Part shown: in pieces, positions 36,180 through 46,123 of the stretch
How the letters are laid out: every line of letters starts with the position of its first letter
Numbering within the stretch: the first letter of the stretch is position 1
Assembly: GCA_002709075.1 (NCBI GenBank)
Contig: PAPV01000018.1
Span: forward strand, 36,706-100,705
Direction: 5' to 3'
DNA: 64,000 nt
From: Rhodospirillaceae bacterium
Lineage (GTDB): Bacteria > Pseudomonadota > Alphaproteobacteria > MPNO01 > UBA2964
The notes under the pieces: model-generated
Told to the model about the DNA's origin: nothing
Databases searched by the model: none
The model's input: only the letters and a program-made list of their open reading frames with translations
Position numbers and translations under genes: made by a program

Positions 36180-37067
36180 ATGCGTATTTTTTTTAAAAGC
36201 CCCAAGTTTTTCGCTTCAACAGTTGGAGCGTTATGTCTAACAGCAACACAAGCGGCTGCTCACGCAGACATGACCGGTCAGGGTGGTTTTGAACACGCCT
36301 TTTTAAATACTGATCATTGCTTAGGCTTAGTAGCTATGGGTATTCTAACAGCCACATTAATGCTTACTAGAAAAAAATTTTTCGCTGTCGCAGGAAATAT
36401 AGTTTTGTTAAGTTTTCTTGTTTATCAGGCATTCTTACATGTTCTGGCAGAGGGTGTTTTGGGTGCTGCGGAGTTTTTTGTTGCGGCGAGTTTAATTACT
36501 TTAATTTCTTGGCGTTCTACATACTGGTTGGTTCAATTCTCCAATCGCGCTCTAGATATGTTAAAGCCGATTGTTCACAACTATTTAAATCGTATAAACG
36601 TGCGAGTTGGCTTTCCTGAGGTCAAAGCACATTGTGATATTCCCTGCAAAATATATGACCCGGCTATTGCACTTATATCAACTCTTTCGGTAATCCGCCT
36701 GATTGATATTATCAATGATACACAAGCTTCAGCAGACAAGAGTTCGGAAGGCTATCAAAATACGATGGCACGGTCAATTCAGCGGAAAGAAGAAGAAAGT
36801 GAGAACTTAAAGCGGGAGATACGAATAATATGGGGTGATTATTTTAAAGAACCTCAATTTAAAGAACATCCGGAAATCCATGAGCTTACCCATCAAATAA
36901 TGTTATTGGCTAGCGGAGCAAAACAAAACGTGAACCGCGATGACGCGTTGAAACTTCTGGAGTCTGTTAACCAGTTTGCCGAAATATTTTGGGCCACAAA
37001 AGACGTTGAGACCGAGAGGAAAGTTTCTCCATACCCGCCAAGTTTGGAAGTGGTTAGACCAAAATAA
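36180..37067 (+). CDS. sodN: HupE-like membrane domain fused to nickel superoxide dismutase
   Basis: A 295-aa fusion. Residues 1-27 are a signal peptide. Residues 28-120 are a truncated HupE/UreJ-like nickel-permease region with the family His/Asp motif HAFLNTDHCLGL (H39, D45, H46) and three helices. Residues 151-295 are NiSOD, starting with the nickel hook HCDIPCKIYDP (H151, C152, C156), where the usual Gly is Lys. Known NiSODs are made with an N-terminal extension that is cut just before this His by SodX; here the extension is the permease domain. Positive residues after helices 1 and 3 put the NiSOD part in the cytoplasm. GAGG precedes the ATG at 36180. A peptidase gene follows. Confidence 0.88.
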   Translation: MRIFFKSPKFFASTVGALCLTATQAAAHADMTGQGGFEHAFLNTDHCLGLVAMGILTATLMLTRKKFFAVAGNIVLLSFLVYQAFLHVLAEGVLGAAEFFVAASLITLISWRSTYWLVQFSNRALDMLKPIVHNYLNRINVRVGFPEVKAHCDIPCKIYDPAIALISTLSVIRLIDIINDTQASADKSSEGYQNTMARSIQRKEEESENLKREIRIIWGDYFKEPQFKEHPEIHELTHQIMLLASGAKQNVNRDDALKLLESVNQFAEIFWATKDVETERKVSPYPPSLEVVRPK

Positions 37068-37080
37068 TAAGGGATCTGTT

Positions 37081-37407
37081 TTGCTTTGGAAAATATTTCG
37101 GGTTACGGGAAATAGCATGGCCCCTACTATAGAGCACGGTGATTTCGTCGTAGCCCAGAAATATAAAAAACCGCCTGTTGAAGGAACTGTCGCTGTTATC
37201 TATCACCCTATTCTGGGAAATTTAATAAAGCGTATAAATAAAATTCCCGGTACTAAAATGTATATGGCGACTGGTGATAATGACATTTCAATAAGAAACA
37301 CATCTATTGGTAGTCTTAAAGCGAGTGAAATTGTGTATCAGGCTATTCTAAGGGTATCCCCATCTGGGTTAACAAGGTTAAAACCCAGAAGGAATGATTT
37401 TAAGTAG
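37081..37407 (+). CDS. sodX: NiSOD maturation peptidase (S26/LexA-like)
   Basis: A 108-aa serine peptidase of the signal-peptidase/LexA fold. Catalytic Ser12 is in VTGNSMAPTI and Lys50 in NLIKRINKI; there is no transmembrane anchor. NiSOD operons typically carry such a peptidase to expose His1. The TTG at 37081 is chosen because the domain starts there, an AGGG lies upstream and the spacing to the sodN stop is 13 bases. A longer frame from 36976 overlaps sodN and lacks support. A cytoplasmic enzyme agrees with the predicted cytoplasmic side of the cut site. Confidence 0.85.
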   Translation: MLWKIFRVTGNSMAPTIEHGDFVVAQKYKKPPVEGTVAVIYHPILGNLIKRINKIPGTKMYMATGDNDISIRNTSIGSLKASEIVYQAILRVSPSGLTRLKPRRNDFK

Positions 37408-37815
37408 CTGTTAACGTTGTGTTTTAGGGTATATTACAGAAAATGAGAATTAGGGTATCTGTTTATCGGAATATCTTAATGTTGGCATATATCATTTGAA
37501 CTACAAAGCCGATCTAACAAAGGATACAATGTTCTTAGTGATTGCTGGTGTAATTCAGTTCGCAGCGTCTAATAAATTTCTTTTTTCTGACTGGGTAACC
37601 TACAATATTGAAAAGCGCGTAGTTTTTGCTTTAAGATCCACATGTAAGAATGCACTTTTTATCGGTGAAAAATATAAATTAAAAACTTGTTATCCGTACA
37701 AACTTAGTATCTTCGCTTTTCGTGTTTCTTAGGACTTGGCTAGTTGAGAGTTAACTTCACTTCTGTTGAGTGTATCCCGCGGATGACATAAGACTTACTG
37801 TTTTTCATTTTTAAT

Positions 37816-37990
37816 TTAGAAGTTCAGCACTGCTAACAATCGCGTTGCTTCCGGTTTATTGTTATCAACATCGAAAAAGTGTACGGGTAATTTTGCCAAT
37901 AGAGCGATACTCAGTATTCTTTACTCAACCATCATCCAACAAAGAGTTGTAAATAATGTTCCCGCTAAAAATTAACTCCCTCCTACAACC
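37816..37990 (-). pseudogene. C-terminal remnant of an unrecognised gene
   Basis: Read on the minus strand, one frame ends with a protein-like stretch of about 34 residues containing LLAKLPVHFFDVDNN and KPEATRLLAVLNF before a TAA. It is preceded by an in-frame stop and then more plausible sequence. No start or complete ORF exists. It looks like the tail of a decayed gene that lay downstream of fumC. The rest of the 37408-38055 spacer shows nothing else definable. Confidence 0.35.
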
Positions 37991-38055
37991 TTTACCCAAA
38001 AAAAGCGAGATTGAAATAATATTTCAAATCAAAAACTCCACGTTTAGAAAAAAAC

Positions 38056-39453
38056 TTAATCACTTGGCCCAATCATTTTTTCCGGACGCACTAGTTCGTC
38101 AAACTCCATTTCATTAACAAATCCTAAACCAATAGCTTCATCACGCAACGATGTACCATTCTTATGGGCGGTTTTAGCTATTACGGTGGCGTTATCATAT
38201 CCAATCTTAGGGGCTAAAGCTGTCACTAGCATAAGGGACCGTTCCATTAACTCTTTAATTGTATCCTCATTCGCTGTAATTCCAACCACACAACGATCAG
38301 CAAAGCTTAACGAAGCATCCGCAAGTAATGTTATTGATTGCAACATCGTATAGGCCATTACGGGCTTATACACATTAAGTTCAAAGTGCCCCTGGCTACC
38401 TGAAAAAGAGACTGTAGAATGATTACCATGAACCTTTGCACAAACCATAGTCATTGCCTCACATTGAGTCGGGTTGACCTTGCCGGGCATAATAGATGAC
38501 CCGGGCTCATTTTCAGGCAGTGAGAGTTCTCCTAACCCAGATCTAGGTCCAGAGCCAAGAAACCTTATGTCGTTAGCAATCTTAAAAAGAGATACTGACA
38601 AGGAATTAAGTGCCCCATGAGCATAAACATACGCATCATTTGCAGCTAGTGCCTCGAATTTATTTGGTGCTGTTACAAATGGAAGACCAGTAATCTTTGA
38701 AACTTCAGATGCAAATTTAGTATCGAAACCCCTCTGACTATTAACCCCAGTACCAACGGCAGTTCCACCTTGAGCAAGACAATACAGTCCACCTAAAGAC
38801 TCTTTTATTCTGCTTATTCCTGATTCTAGTTGTGCAACATATCCACTAAATTCCTGTCCTAGTGTGAGTGGAGTGGCGTCTTGAGTATGAGTACGACCAA
38901 TCTTAACCAAATTTGACCAACTGTTCGCTTTTGTCTCTAAAGCTACTTTCAAATGATTTAATGCCGGCAATAATTTCTTATTTATTTCCTGTGCCGCTGC
39001 AATATGCATTGCAGTTGGAAAAGTATCATTTGATGATTGCCCCATATTACAATGATCATTCGGATGGACAGGATGTTTAGACCCAATTTTTCCACCCAAT
39101 AGCTCGATAGCGCGGTTTGATATCACTTCATTAGCATTCATGTTAGATTGGGTACCTGAGCCAGTCTGCCAAACCACAAGTGGAAAATGCTTATCTAAAA
39201 CACCTGAACTTACTTCGGCAGATGCCTTATCAATTGCGTCGGCAATTTCTGGTTCTAACTTTCCCTGAGCTTTATTCACGCGACACGCAGCTTGTTTAAT
39301 AATCCCCAGTGCATGGATTAGTGGCTGTGGTAGTTTTTCATCTCCAATTGGAAAATTTTTTAAAGATCTTGCTGTTTGAGCTCCGAAATACACTTCAGAT
39401 GGAACTTCAAGATTGCCGAATGAGTCACTCTCAGATCGCGTATTTTTTGTCAT
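38056..39453 (-). CDS. fumC: Fumarate hydratase class II
   Basis: A 465-aa cytoplasmic enzyme of the TCA cycle converting fumarate and malate. The superfamily signature [17 protein letters not shown] is intact, as are [13 protein letters not shown] and [19 protein letters not shown]. The length is standard for FumC. It stands alone with AT-rich flanks. Being the iron-free, oxidant-resistant fumarase, it suits the oxidative-stress genes around it. Confidence 0.95.
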   Translation of the reverse strand: MTKNTRSESDSFGNLEVPSEVYFGAQTARSLKNFPIGDEKLPQPLIHALGIIKQAACRVNKAQGKLEPEIADAIDKASAEVSSGVLDKHFPLVVWQTGSGTQSNMNANEVISNRAIELLGGKIGSKHPVHPNDHCNMGQSSNDTFPTAMHIAAAQEINKKLLPALNHLKVALETKANSWSNLVKIGRTHTQDATPLTLGQEFSGYVAQLESGISRIKESLGGLYCLAQGGTAVGTGVNSQRGFDTKFASEVSKITGLPFVTAPNKFEALAANDAYVYAHGALNSLSVSLFKIANDIRFLGSGPRSGLGELSLPENEPGSSIMPGKVNPTQCEAMTMVCAKVHGNHSTVSFSGSQGHFELNVYKPVMAYTMLQSITLLADASLSFADRCVVGITANEDTIKELMERSLMLVTALAPKIGYDNATVIAKTAHKNGTSLRDEAIGLGFVNEMEFDELVRPEKMIGPSD

Positions 39454-39648
39454 AAATTCCTCATTTTTTATGATTTTTTGCCAGAAACGGTAAGCCCTAA
39501 ACTAAAATTTTTACTTGTGATTAAACACTAGACCTTATGGCAGTGTTTTGGATTATAATATATTAAAGCTTATTAAAGTTTGTTGCTTCTGTGTGTTTAA
39601 CGAAAAACGAAGTGTTTTCGTTTGCTTATACATTTTGTTGTATTTATC

Positions 39649-41253
39649 TTAACCAACAGCCAACTGTTCGTCTGTAAAGTCAACGTTGATTGGATGTTTT
39701 TGCAGGTAATCCGCCGCGGTTATTGCTGCCTTAGACCCTTCTCCCATTGACATTATTATTTGTTTGTAAGGGATAGTTGTAACATCACCGCAAGCAAAAA
39801 CTCCTTCTGCAGAGGTGTTACAATACTCATCAATAATAACTTCTCCGTACTTATTCAATCTTACGTGCCCAGCAATTAATCCACTGTTAGGCTGCAGTCC
39901 AACTTGGATAAACACGCCTTCAACACTCTTTTCAATAGATTCTCTTGTGGTCCTCTCCTCATATTCTAAACCAGTTACCTTACCATTAGACGACAATATT
40001 CTTTTGGTTTCTGCATTTGTAAATACAAAGATATTCTTCCGCCCTAAAATCTGCTCAATCAATACTTGATCGGCCTTGAGCTCTGGGAGGAATTCAAATA
40101 ACAAAACAGTTCTAACGATTCCCGATAGGTCCAAAGCTGCTTCAACTCCCGAATTGCCACCACCTATTACCGCCACGTCTTTTCCTTTGTAAAAGGGACC
40201 ATCACAATGCGGGCAATAAGCAACCCCACTGCCAATATTTTCCTGTTCACCAGGTACGCCTAATTGCTTCCAATTAGCACCTGTAGCATAAATAATGGTT
40301 CGGCTTTTAATTTTTTCACCAGTCGAAAGCACGATTTCTTTGATTGGCCCTGTATTAATTTTTTTTACACTTACATGCTCTTTCAACGTAATCTCATAGT
40401 CAGCCATATGGTTTTGCATTGCTTTTGCGAGGTCAGTCCCCGTTGTTTTTGAAACTGATATAAAATTTTCTATGCCGAGCGTTTCTTTAAGTTGTCCCCC
40501 TATATTCTTTGAAATAACACTAACCTTGAAGCCTTTCCTCGAAGCGTAAATTGCGGCACTTATTCCTGCTGGCCCCCCCCCTATTACTACCACGTCCTGC
40601 AGAGGCATCGTAGCCTGAGTTTTATTATCGTTGTTTGCGGTAAATGAACCTAACTTCTCAATAAGGGTTGAAATGTCCACTCTACCGCTCGCGAACAATT
40701 CTCCGTTCAAGTAAACACTTGGAACACCCTGTATTTTCCGCCCCTCTACCTCTTCCCTGAACAATCCGCCATCTATCATCTCACTGGAGATATTTTCATT
40801 TAATAAAGCAAATTGATTGCATGCTTGAACAACGTCTGGGCAATTTTGACAGCCTAAACTTATAAATATTTCAAAAGATAATTTTTCAGAAATATTCGAA
40901 ATAATATTTTGCAGGTGCTTTTCTAATTTCAGATCAACACCACCACTCTGAAGGATTGCTAATATGAACGAATTAAATTCATGCCCCCCTGGTATGCCGG
41001 AAAAATAAATCCCCGTCGGAGCACTATCAACCTCTAAAGTAAAAGTAATTGGACTACGAGCGTCATGCCCAAAGTCTTTTTCATAGAACTTTATTTTTGA
41101 ACTTATATCAGCCACATCCCTAAGCAGCTGCGTCAACTCCCCACGTTTTTCGTGTGCGCCGGCGTTAAGAACAATGGATACAACTTTCGTCATACCATCA
41201 CAATAGTGAGCAAGAGTACTTATAATTTCTTGAGTTAACAAGGTAATAACCAA
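39649..41253 (-). CDS. ahpF: Alkyl hydroperoxide reductase subunit F
   Basis: A 534-aa NADH-dependent flavoprotein that reduces AhpC. The N-terminal thioredoxin-like double domain has the redox pair CQNC. The C-terminal pyridine-nucleotide part has the FAD loop [13 protein letters not shown], the redox disulfide CPHC and [13 protein letters not shown]. The length is slightly above E. coli AhpF. A TTG at 41253 is used; the next in-frame TTG lies at 41241. It follows ahpC on the same strand after 42 bases. Confidence 0.93.
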   Translation of the reverse strand: MVITLLTQEIISTLAHYCDGMTKVVSIVLNAGAHEKRGELTQLLRDVADISSKIKFYEKDFGHDARSPITFTLEVDSAPTGIYFSGIPGGHEFNSFILAILQSGGVDLKLEKHLQNIISNISEKLSFEIFISLGCQNCPDVVQACNQFALLNENISSEMIDGGLFREEVEGRKIQGVPSVYLNGELFASGRVDISTLIEKLGSFTANNDNKTQATMPLQDVVVIGGGPAGISAAIYASRKGFKVSVISKNIGGQLKETLGIENFISVSKTTGTDLAKAMQNHMADYEITLKEHVSVKKINTGPIKEIVLSTGEKIKSRTIIYATGANWKQLGVPGEQENIGSGVAYCPHCDGPFYKGKDVAVIGGGNSGVEAALDLSGIVRTVLLFEFLPELKADQVLIEQILGRKNIFVFTNAETKRILSSNGKVTGLEYEERTTRESIEKSVEGVFIQVGLQPNSGLIAGHVRLNKYGEVIIDEYCNTSAEGVFACGDVTTIPYKQIIMSMGEGSKAAITAADYLQKHPINVDFTDEQLAVG

Positions 41254-41295
41254 CTTAGAAAAACATTACAAATATCAAAGTAAGCGCCTTTTCAA

Positions 41296-41865
41296 CTAAA
41301 TTCTGCCTACCAAATCTAAAGATGGCGCTAATGTTTCCTCACCTTCTTCCCATTTAGCTGGGCAAACTTCGTCAGGATGTTCTCTAACGTACTGCGCTGC
41401 CTTCACTTTTCTCACGAGACTTGAGGCATCTCTTCCAATGCCCTCGCAGCTTATTTCCATCGATTTAATCACTCCGTCTGGATCAACTATAAACGTACCG
41501 CGTTCAGAGCGGCCTTCGTTTTCTCTTAGTACACCGAAATTTTTTGAAATTTGGAATGTATTGTCGCTTATCATGGTATAATTAATCTTTCCAACCGCCT
41601 CAGAAGAATCATGCCAAGCCTTGTGGCAAAAATGACTGTCTGTGGATACCGCGTATACATCAACACCCATCGATTTTAACTCATCATGGTAATCTGCAAG
41701 ATCCTCTAATTCGGTTGGACAGACATATGTAAAATCTGCGGGATAGAAAAAGAAAATATTCCATTTGCCGATCATACTTTGGCTATCAAGTGTAACAAAA
41801 TCTTTCTCGCCTGGTACAAATGCGGTTGCTTGGAATGGTAACATTTTAGTATCAATTAGTAGCAT
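41296..41865 (-). CDS. ahpC: Alkyl hydroperoxide reductase subunit C (2-Cys peroxiredoxin)
   Basis: A 189-aa typical 2-Cys peroxiredoxin. Peroxidatic Cys49 is in FYPADFTYVCPTE and resolving Cys168 in EVCPAKW. The ATG at 41865 has AGGGGTG upstream; a reading six residues longer is not favoured. It is first in an ahpC-ahpF operon. This enzyme keeps a normal cysteine, unlike the selenocysteine peroxiredoxin at 6.3 kb. Confidence 0.95.
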   Translation of the reverse strand: MLLIDTKMLPFQATAFVPGEKDFVTLDSQSMIGKWNIFFFYPADFTYVCPTELEDLADYHDELKSMGVDVYAVSTDSHFCHKAWHDSSEAVGKINYTMISDNTFQISKNFGVLRENEGRSERGTFIVDPDGVIKSMEISCEGIGRDASSLVRKVKAAQYVREHPDEVCPAKWEEGEETLAPSLDLVGRI

Positions 41866-42170
41866 CGTTACACCCCTGTTCAAAAAGTATCCTAGTAATC
41901 AGTAACATTATTGTAGTAGTAGTCTTATAATAAGGATTAACACCTCGATTAAACAAGGTGCGTATCCAATTTTTTTTACATTCGTGTAAATACGAACTAA
42001 AAAAACTTCAGAGACTTTTTAAGTAAGTTCGGTATAGTTCCGTCCAAATTTCTGTTTTAGATGCAGAGCCACTTAGTTTATTCTAGTCAACACAAAATCA
42101 TAAACTCGTTAGACAAAGGGATCCACAATGGTTATTCTAAATAATCGGGATCTACGATTACAGTTTTAGA
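41866..42170. other. Divergent promoter region of ahpC and phyH-like gene
   Basis: Three hundred AT-rich bases between divergent genes. A small inverted repeat, CACCT (41941-41945) with AGGTG (41956-41960), is present and could be an operator or chance. No OxyR-type site can be called by eye and no gene is seen. Confidence 0.35.
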
Positions 42171-43004
42171 ATGGCAAACATACTTTCAAACGAACAAATT
42201 AAATTTTACCATAACAAAGGATTTTTGTTTCCGTTCGATCTATATAACCCGGAAGAGGCAAAAAATTTCCATTCTTTATATAACAAAATCGAAGAAGATT
42301 TGGGATACGAACCTCAAAAAGAATTTCGCATAAAGGCACATTTGCCGTTCCCATGGCTGTACGATATTGTTAACAATAGCAGACTACTTGATGCGGTTGA
42401 AGACCTAATAGGCCCTAATGTCTTGTGCTGGGGAGCATCATTTTTTGCAAAGGCGGCAAAAGACCCAAGGTTTGTATCTTACCATACCGATACATTTACA
42501 TATGGTTTTGAGCCGGCGGAAACTTGTACTGCTTGGCTAAGTTTCAATGAAGCGTCAACTGAGTCAGGATGTATTAACTATATTCCAGGGTCTCATAAGC
42601 TCAATATCAAGCATGAAATTCATGCAGATAATAACAATCTTCTTACGCAGGGACAGAATGTAATAGGCGTTGATTTATCTGAAGCAGTGTCTGCGCCCTT
42701 AAAAGCAGGTCAGGTTGTGTTCCATCATGAGAGCGTTGTTCATGGGTCAGGTCCAAATAAATCAGAAAATCCACGGGTTGGGCTGTCAATTCATTATTGT
42801 GCCCCGCATGTGCGTGAAACCCGAATTCCAGAATTGACTGCTTTACATTTACGAGGTTTTGACACTTCTGGAAATTGGAGGCATGATCCTCTTCCGAGGC
42901 ACGATTATGACAAAAAATGCATAGATGTTATGAAGAAAACACGTGCCCTATTCGTTAAAGCAACCAAGGAAAAAATAAATAAAAATAAATTTGGTGCCGT
43001 ATAA
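42171..43004 (+). CDS. Phytanoyl-CoA dioxygenase (PhyH) family protein
   Basis: A 277-aa Fe(II)/2-oxoglutarate oxygenase. The HxD pair is in SYHTDTFTYG, the distal His is in HHESVVHGSGPN, and the arginine for 2OG in ENPRVGLSIHY. The length is normal. Many marine bacteria have several PhyH paralogues of unknown substrate. It is isolated and transcribed away from ahpC. Confidence 0.85.
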   Translation: MANILSNEQIKFYHNKGFLFPFDLYNPEEAKNFHSLYNKIEEDLGYEPQKEFRIKAHLPFPWLYDIVNNSRLLDAVEDLIGPNVLCWGASFFAKAAKDPRFVSYHTDTFTYGFEPAETCTAWLSFNEASTESGCINYIPGSHKLNIKHEIHADNNNLLTQGQNVIGVDLSEAVSAPLKAGQVVFHHESVVHGSGPNKSENPRVGLSIHYCAPHVRETRIPELTALHLRGFDTSGNWRHDPLPRHDYDKKCIDVMKKTRALFVKATKEKINKNKFGAV

Positions 43005-43264
43005 TTTTTTTTGATTCACCAAAATATTTGGGTCTTTTTAGAACACCCAGCCATACAGATACATTGTAATCTCTTAAATGTTAAAGTCACCGTTTCTTAG
43101 TTTAAATCTAATTTCATAAACACCCAACCAGTGGAAAGTCATTTCTGTAAAAAATATGACTGTCGCCAATTACTTTCGTAACCAATGTGTTTTGCGTTAC
43201 CCTCCTGAAATTTTTGCTTCTTGTTAGGATAGGAAAAAATAAACTGTCAATCAATCTTTTTTGA

Positions 43265-45181
43265 TCAAAGCCACCATTTCAGAATACCTTTCTCCTTCAA
43301 GAAACTAATAATTTTATTAGCTTGGGTTTCTGGCTCTTCTTCAGTTGTATCTAGCCTTAGATCTGGGTTCGCCGGTTCCTCATACGGACTATCAATACCA
43401 GTAAAATTCGGAAGCAATCCACTTTTCGCTTTTTTATACAGTCCTTTGGGATCTCGCTTTTCGCAAATCTCGATTGGAGTATCAATAAAAACTTCATAAA
43501 ACTCGTCCTCTTCTAAAAGATCCCGAGCAAACTGCCGTTCACTGCGAAAAGGTGAAATGAAACTCGCCAAAACAATTAATCCTGCGTCTACCATAAGCTT
43601 GGTGACTTCAGCAACCCGTCTGATATTTTCCACACGGTCTGCCTCAGTAAATCCTAAATCCCTGTTTAACCCACTCCTCATATTGTCTCCGTCAAGCGAC
43701 ATTGTTTTAAATCCTGAGGAATGCAATTTGTATTCAACCAGATCTGCAATCGTAGATTTTCCCGCACCAGACAACCCCGTAAACCAAATAACGCAGGCTT
43801 TTTGTTGATTAGCAGAAGCCCTAGCCTTTTTATCAAGGTGTACTTTAAACGGTATGATGTTTTGCGCACGACGAAGGGAATGCTCAACCATTCCACATGC
43901 TACAGTCGAACAGTCAGACCGATCGATGAGGATAAAACTTCCGGTCTCTTTATCTTTTTTATAGTTGTCGAGGGGAATAACTCTATCTAATGCAATATTG
44001 CATATGCCTATTTCATTTAAAGATAACGATTTTGTTGAATGTGATATGAGAGTGGAAAGATCAACTTTATGATGAAGCGAAGTAATCTGAGCGATTGCAA
44101 AGCCACTACTTGTTCTCAATATATAAATACGACCCGAAAAAAGCGGTTTTTTATCCATCCAAACAATCGTAGCTTTAAATTGATCGGTAACTTCAGGCTT
44201 ATTTTTAATTCCAGACAAATAGTCACCACGAGAAATATCGATTTCATTCGCAAGAGTGAGCGTTATCGCAGTGCCCTCATTTGCCAAATCCACATCACCT
44301 CTTGGAGAAATTATTCGTTCTACAGTGGTCACAATATCTGAAGGAAGGGCTGTAATTTTTTGACCAACACGTAGAGTGCCGTTGGATATAGTTCCACATA
44401 AGCCTCTGAAGTTCTGATTTGCCCGATTGACCCACTGGACTGGCATTCGAAATTCCGAAGAAAACGATTTATGATCCGGTTTTACATTTTCTAGGTAATC
44501 AAGCAGCGTCCCTCCCTCGTACCACGGTGTGTTATTTCCTATCTGGCAAATATTTTCTCCTGTAACTGCAGATGTTGGGACAATGAGAGTCTGTGTAAGT
44601 CCAATCTTTGAAGCAAAACTAGTATACTCGTCGGAGATGCACTGAAAAATCTTTTGACTCCAATCTACTAGATCCATTTTATTGACCGCCACAGCAACAT
44701 GCTTTATCCCCAAAAGCGAGATGATAAAACTGTGTCGGCGTGTTTGTTCCAACAAACCTCTCCGCGCGTCAACTAAAATTATAGCAGCTTCTGCATTTGA
44801 AGCACCAGTTGCCATATTTCGTGTGTACTGTTCGTGACCAGGAGTATCAATAATTATAAAATTTCGTTTTTTTGTCGACAAGTATCTATAAGCAACATCT
44901 ATCGTGATTCCTTGTTCACGTTCAGCAAGAAGCCCGTCAAAAAGAAGTGAAAAATCTAAAATTTTACCCTTTTTACTTGAAATTTTTCTATCAAGTTTCA
45001 AAGAATTGATTTGATCTTCGTAAAGGCCATCACTGTCAAAAACCAACCTGCCGAGAAGTGAAGATTTTCCATCGTCCACTGACCCGCAAGCAACAAAACG
45101 CAGACGATCTTTTCTAAGATGCTGGTCTAAATATTTTTTTATCTTGGGTGACCCAACACGCACCTCGGAGCGGTGGACCAT
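43265..45181 (-). CDS. cysNC: Bifunctional sulfate adenylyltransferase subunit 1 / APS kinase
   Basis: A 638-aa fusion. The N-terminal GTPase (CysN) has G1 GSVDDGKSSLLGRL, G3 DTPGHEQYTRN and G4 NKMD, followed by EF-Tu-like beta domains. The C-terminal APS kinase (CysC) starts near VIWFTGLSGAGKSTIADL, with FISPFRSER and GLYKKAK. It makes APS with CysD and then PAPS. The NodQ-type fusion is common in Alphaproteobacteria. The ATG overlaps the cysD stop by one base (TGATG). Confidence 0.93.
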   Translation of the reverse strand: MVHRSEVRVGSPKIKKYLDQHLRKDRLRFVACGSVDDGKSSLLGRLVFDSDGLYEDQINSLKLDRKISSKKGKILDFSLLFDGLLAEREQGITIDVAYRYLSTKKRNFIIIDTPGHEQYTRNMATGASNAEAAIILVDARRGLLEQTRRHSFIISLLGIKHVAVAVNKMDLVDWSQKIFQCISDEYTSFASKIGLTQTLIVPTSAVTGENICQIGNNTPWYEGGTLLDYLENVKPDHKSFSSEFRMPVQWVNRANQNFRGLCGTISNGTLRVGQKITALPSDIVTTVERIISPRGDVDLANEGTAITLTLANEIDISRGDYLSGIKNKPEVTDQFKATIVWMDKKPLFSGRIYILRTSSGFAIAQITSLHHKVDLSTLISHSTKSLSLNEIGICNIALDRVIPLDNYKKDKETGSFILIDRSDCSTVACGMVEHSLRRAQNIIPFKVHLDKKARASANQQKACVIWFTGLSGAGKSTIADLVEYKLHSSGFKTMSLDGDNMRSGLNRDLGFTEADRVENIRRVAEVTKLMVDAGLIVLASFISPFRSERQFARDLLEEDEFYEVFIDTPIEICEKRDPKGLYKKAKSGLLPNFTGIDSPYEEPANPDLRLDTTEEEPETQANKIISFLKEKGILKWWL

Positions 45182-46077
45182 CAGAAGTAACCCTCTTGTT
45201 TTTTCTCTTCCATTGATGCACCAGCATCGTTATCAATAAGTCGCCCAACGCGTTCAGATGATTTTGATAGCATCATTTCTTCAAGAATTTCAAGAACTGT
45301 AGATGCCTCACTTTCGACAGCACCCGTAAGCGGGTAGCATCCCAAAGAACGAAATCGAACTGGACGAAGGATTGGAGACTCATTCCGTTCAAGGGGCAAA
45401 CGCTCATCATCTACGACTATCAATGTATTTTCTCTGCGAACGACTGGTCTAGGTTTTGCAAAATATAAAGAAGGAATATCAATCTTTTCTTCATATATGT
45501 AATGCCATACGTCGAATTCAGTCCAATTAGAGAGCGGAAAGGCCCGAATGCTTTCGTCTTTTTTAATCTTCCCATTAAAAATCTTCCAAAGTTCAGGACG
45601 CTGTCTCTTCGGATCCCAGCGATGCGAAGAGTTTCTTATTGAAAAAATTCGTTCCTTTGCTCTTGATTTTTCCTCGTCTCTTCTTGCACCACCGATTGCC
45701 GCATCAAATCCATAATGGTCTAATGCCTTCTTTAGTGCCTCTGTTTTCATAACCTCTATGTAAACCGCGGATCCGCTACTGAATGGGTTTATTCCTTTTT
45801 TTATTCCTTCTTCATTTGTGTAGGCGATCAGTTCAAGTTTTTTATCTAGAGCAACCCGATCCCTGAATGAAATCATTTCCTTAAATTTCCATGTTGTATC
45901 AACGTGTAAGACTGGAAACGGTATCGGTGCAGGAAAAAAAGCTTTCTCAGCAAGATGCAACATTACACTACTGTCTTTTCCAACTGAATAAAGCATTACC
46001 GGCTTTCGAAATTGTGCTACAATCTCGCGCAATATGAATATGCTTTCAGATTCTAATTGTTCTAAATGATTTGGCAT
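45181..46077 (-). CDS. cysD: Sulfate adenylyltransferase subunit 2
   Basis: A 298-aa ATP-pyrophosphatase of the PP-loop class, with [14 protein letters not shown] near residue 30 and the conserved [17 protein letters not shown]. It pairs with CysN to activate sulfate. It starts 46 bases after ilvA and its stop overlaps the cysNC start, so the three may share a transcript. Confidence 0.93.
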   Translation of the reverse strand: MPNHLEQLESESIFILREIVAQFRKPVMLYSVGKDSSVMLHLAEKAFFPAPIPFPVLHVDTTWKFKEMISFRDRVALDKKLELIAYTNEEGIKKGINPFSSGSAVYIEVMKTEALKKALDHYGFDAAIGGARRDEEKSRAKERIFSIRNSSHRWDPKRQRPELWKIFNGKIKKDESIRAFPLSNWTEFDVWHYIYEEKIDIPSLYFAKPRPVVRRENTLIVVDDERLPLERNESPILRPVRFRSLGCYPLTGAVESEASTVLEILEEMMLSKSSERVGRLIDNDAGASMEEKKQEGYF

Positions 46078-46123
46078 TCTAAATTTTCAAATCCATGTTC
46101 AAAAGATGAAGCTTCTTAGAACC

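Noticed and set aside
37496..37732. 78-codon plus-strand frame after sodX
   Set aside because: TTG start without a ribosome-binding site, no recognised family, unlikely composition; probably chance.
41941..41960. CACCT/AGGTG inverted repeat upstream of ahpC
   Set aside because: Only five pairs; no basis to name a regulator.
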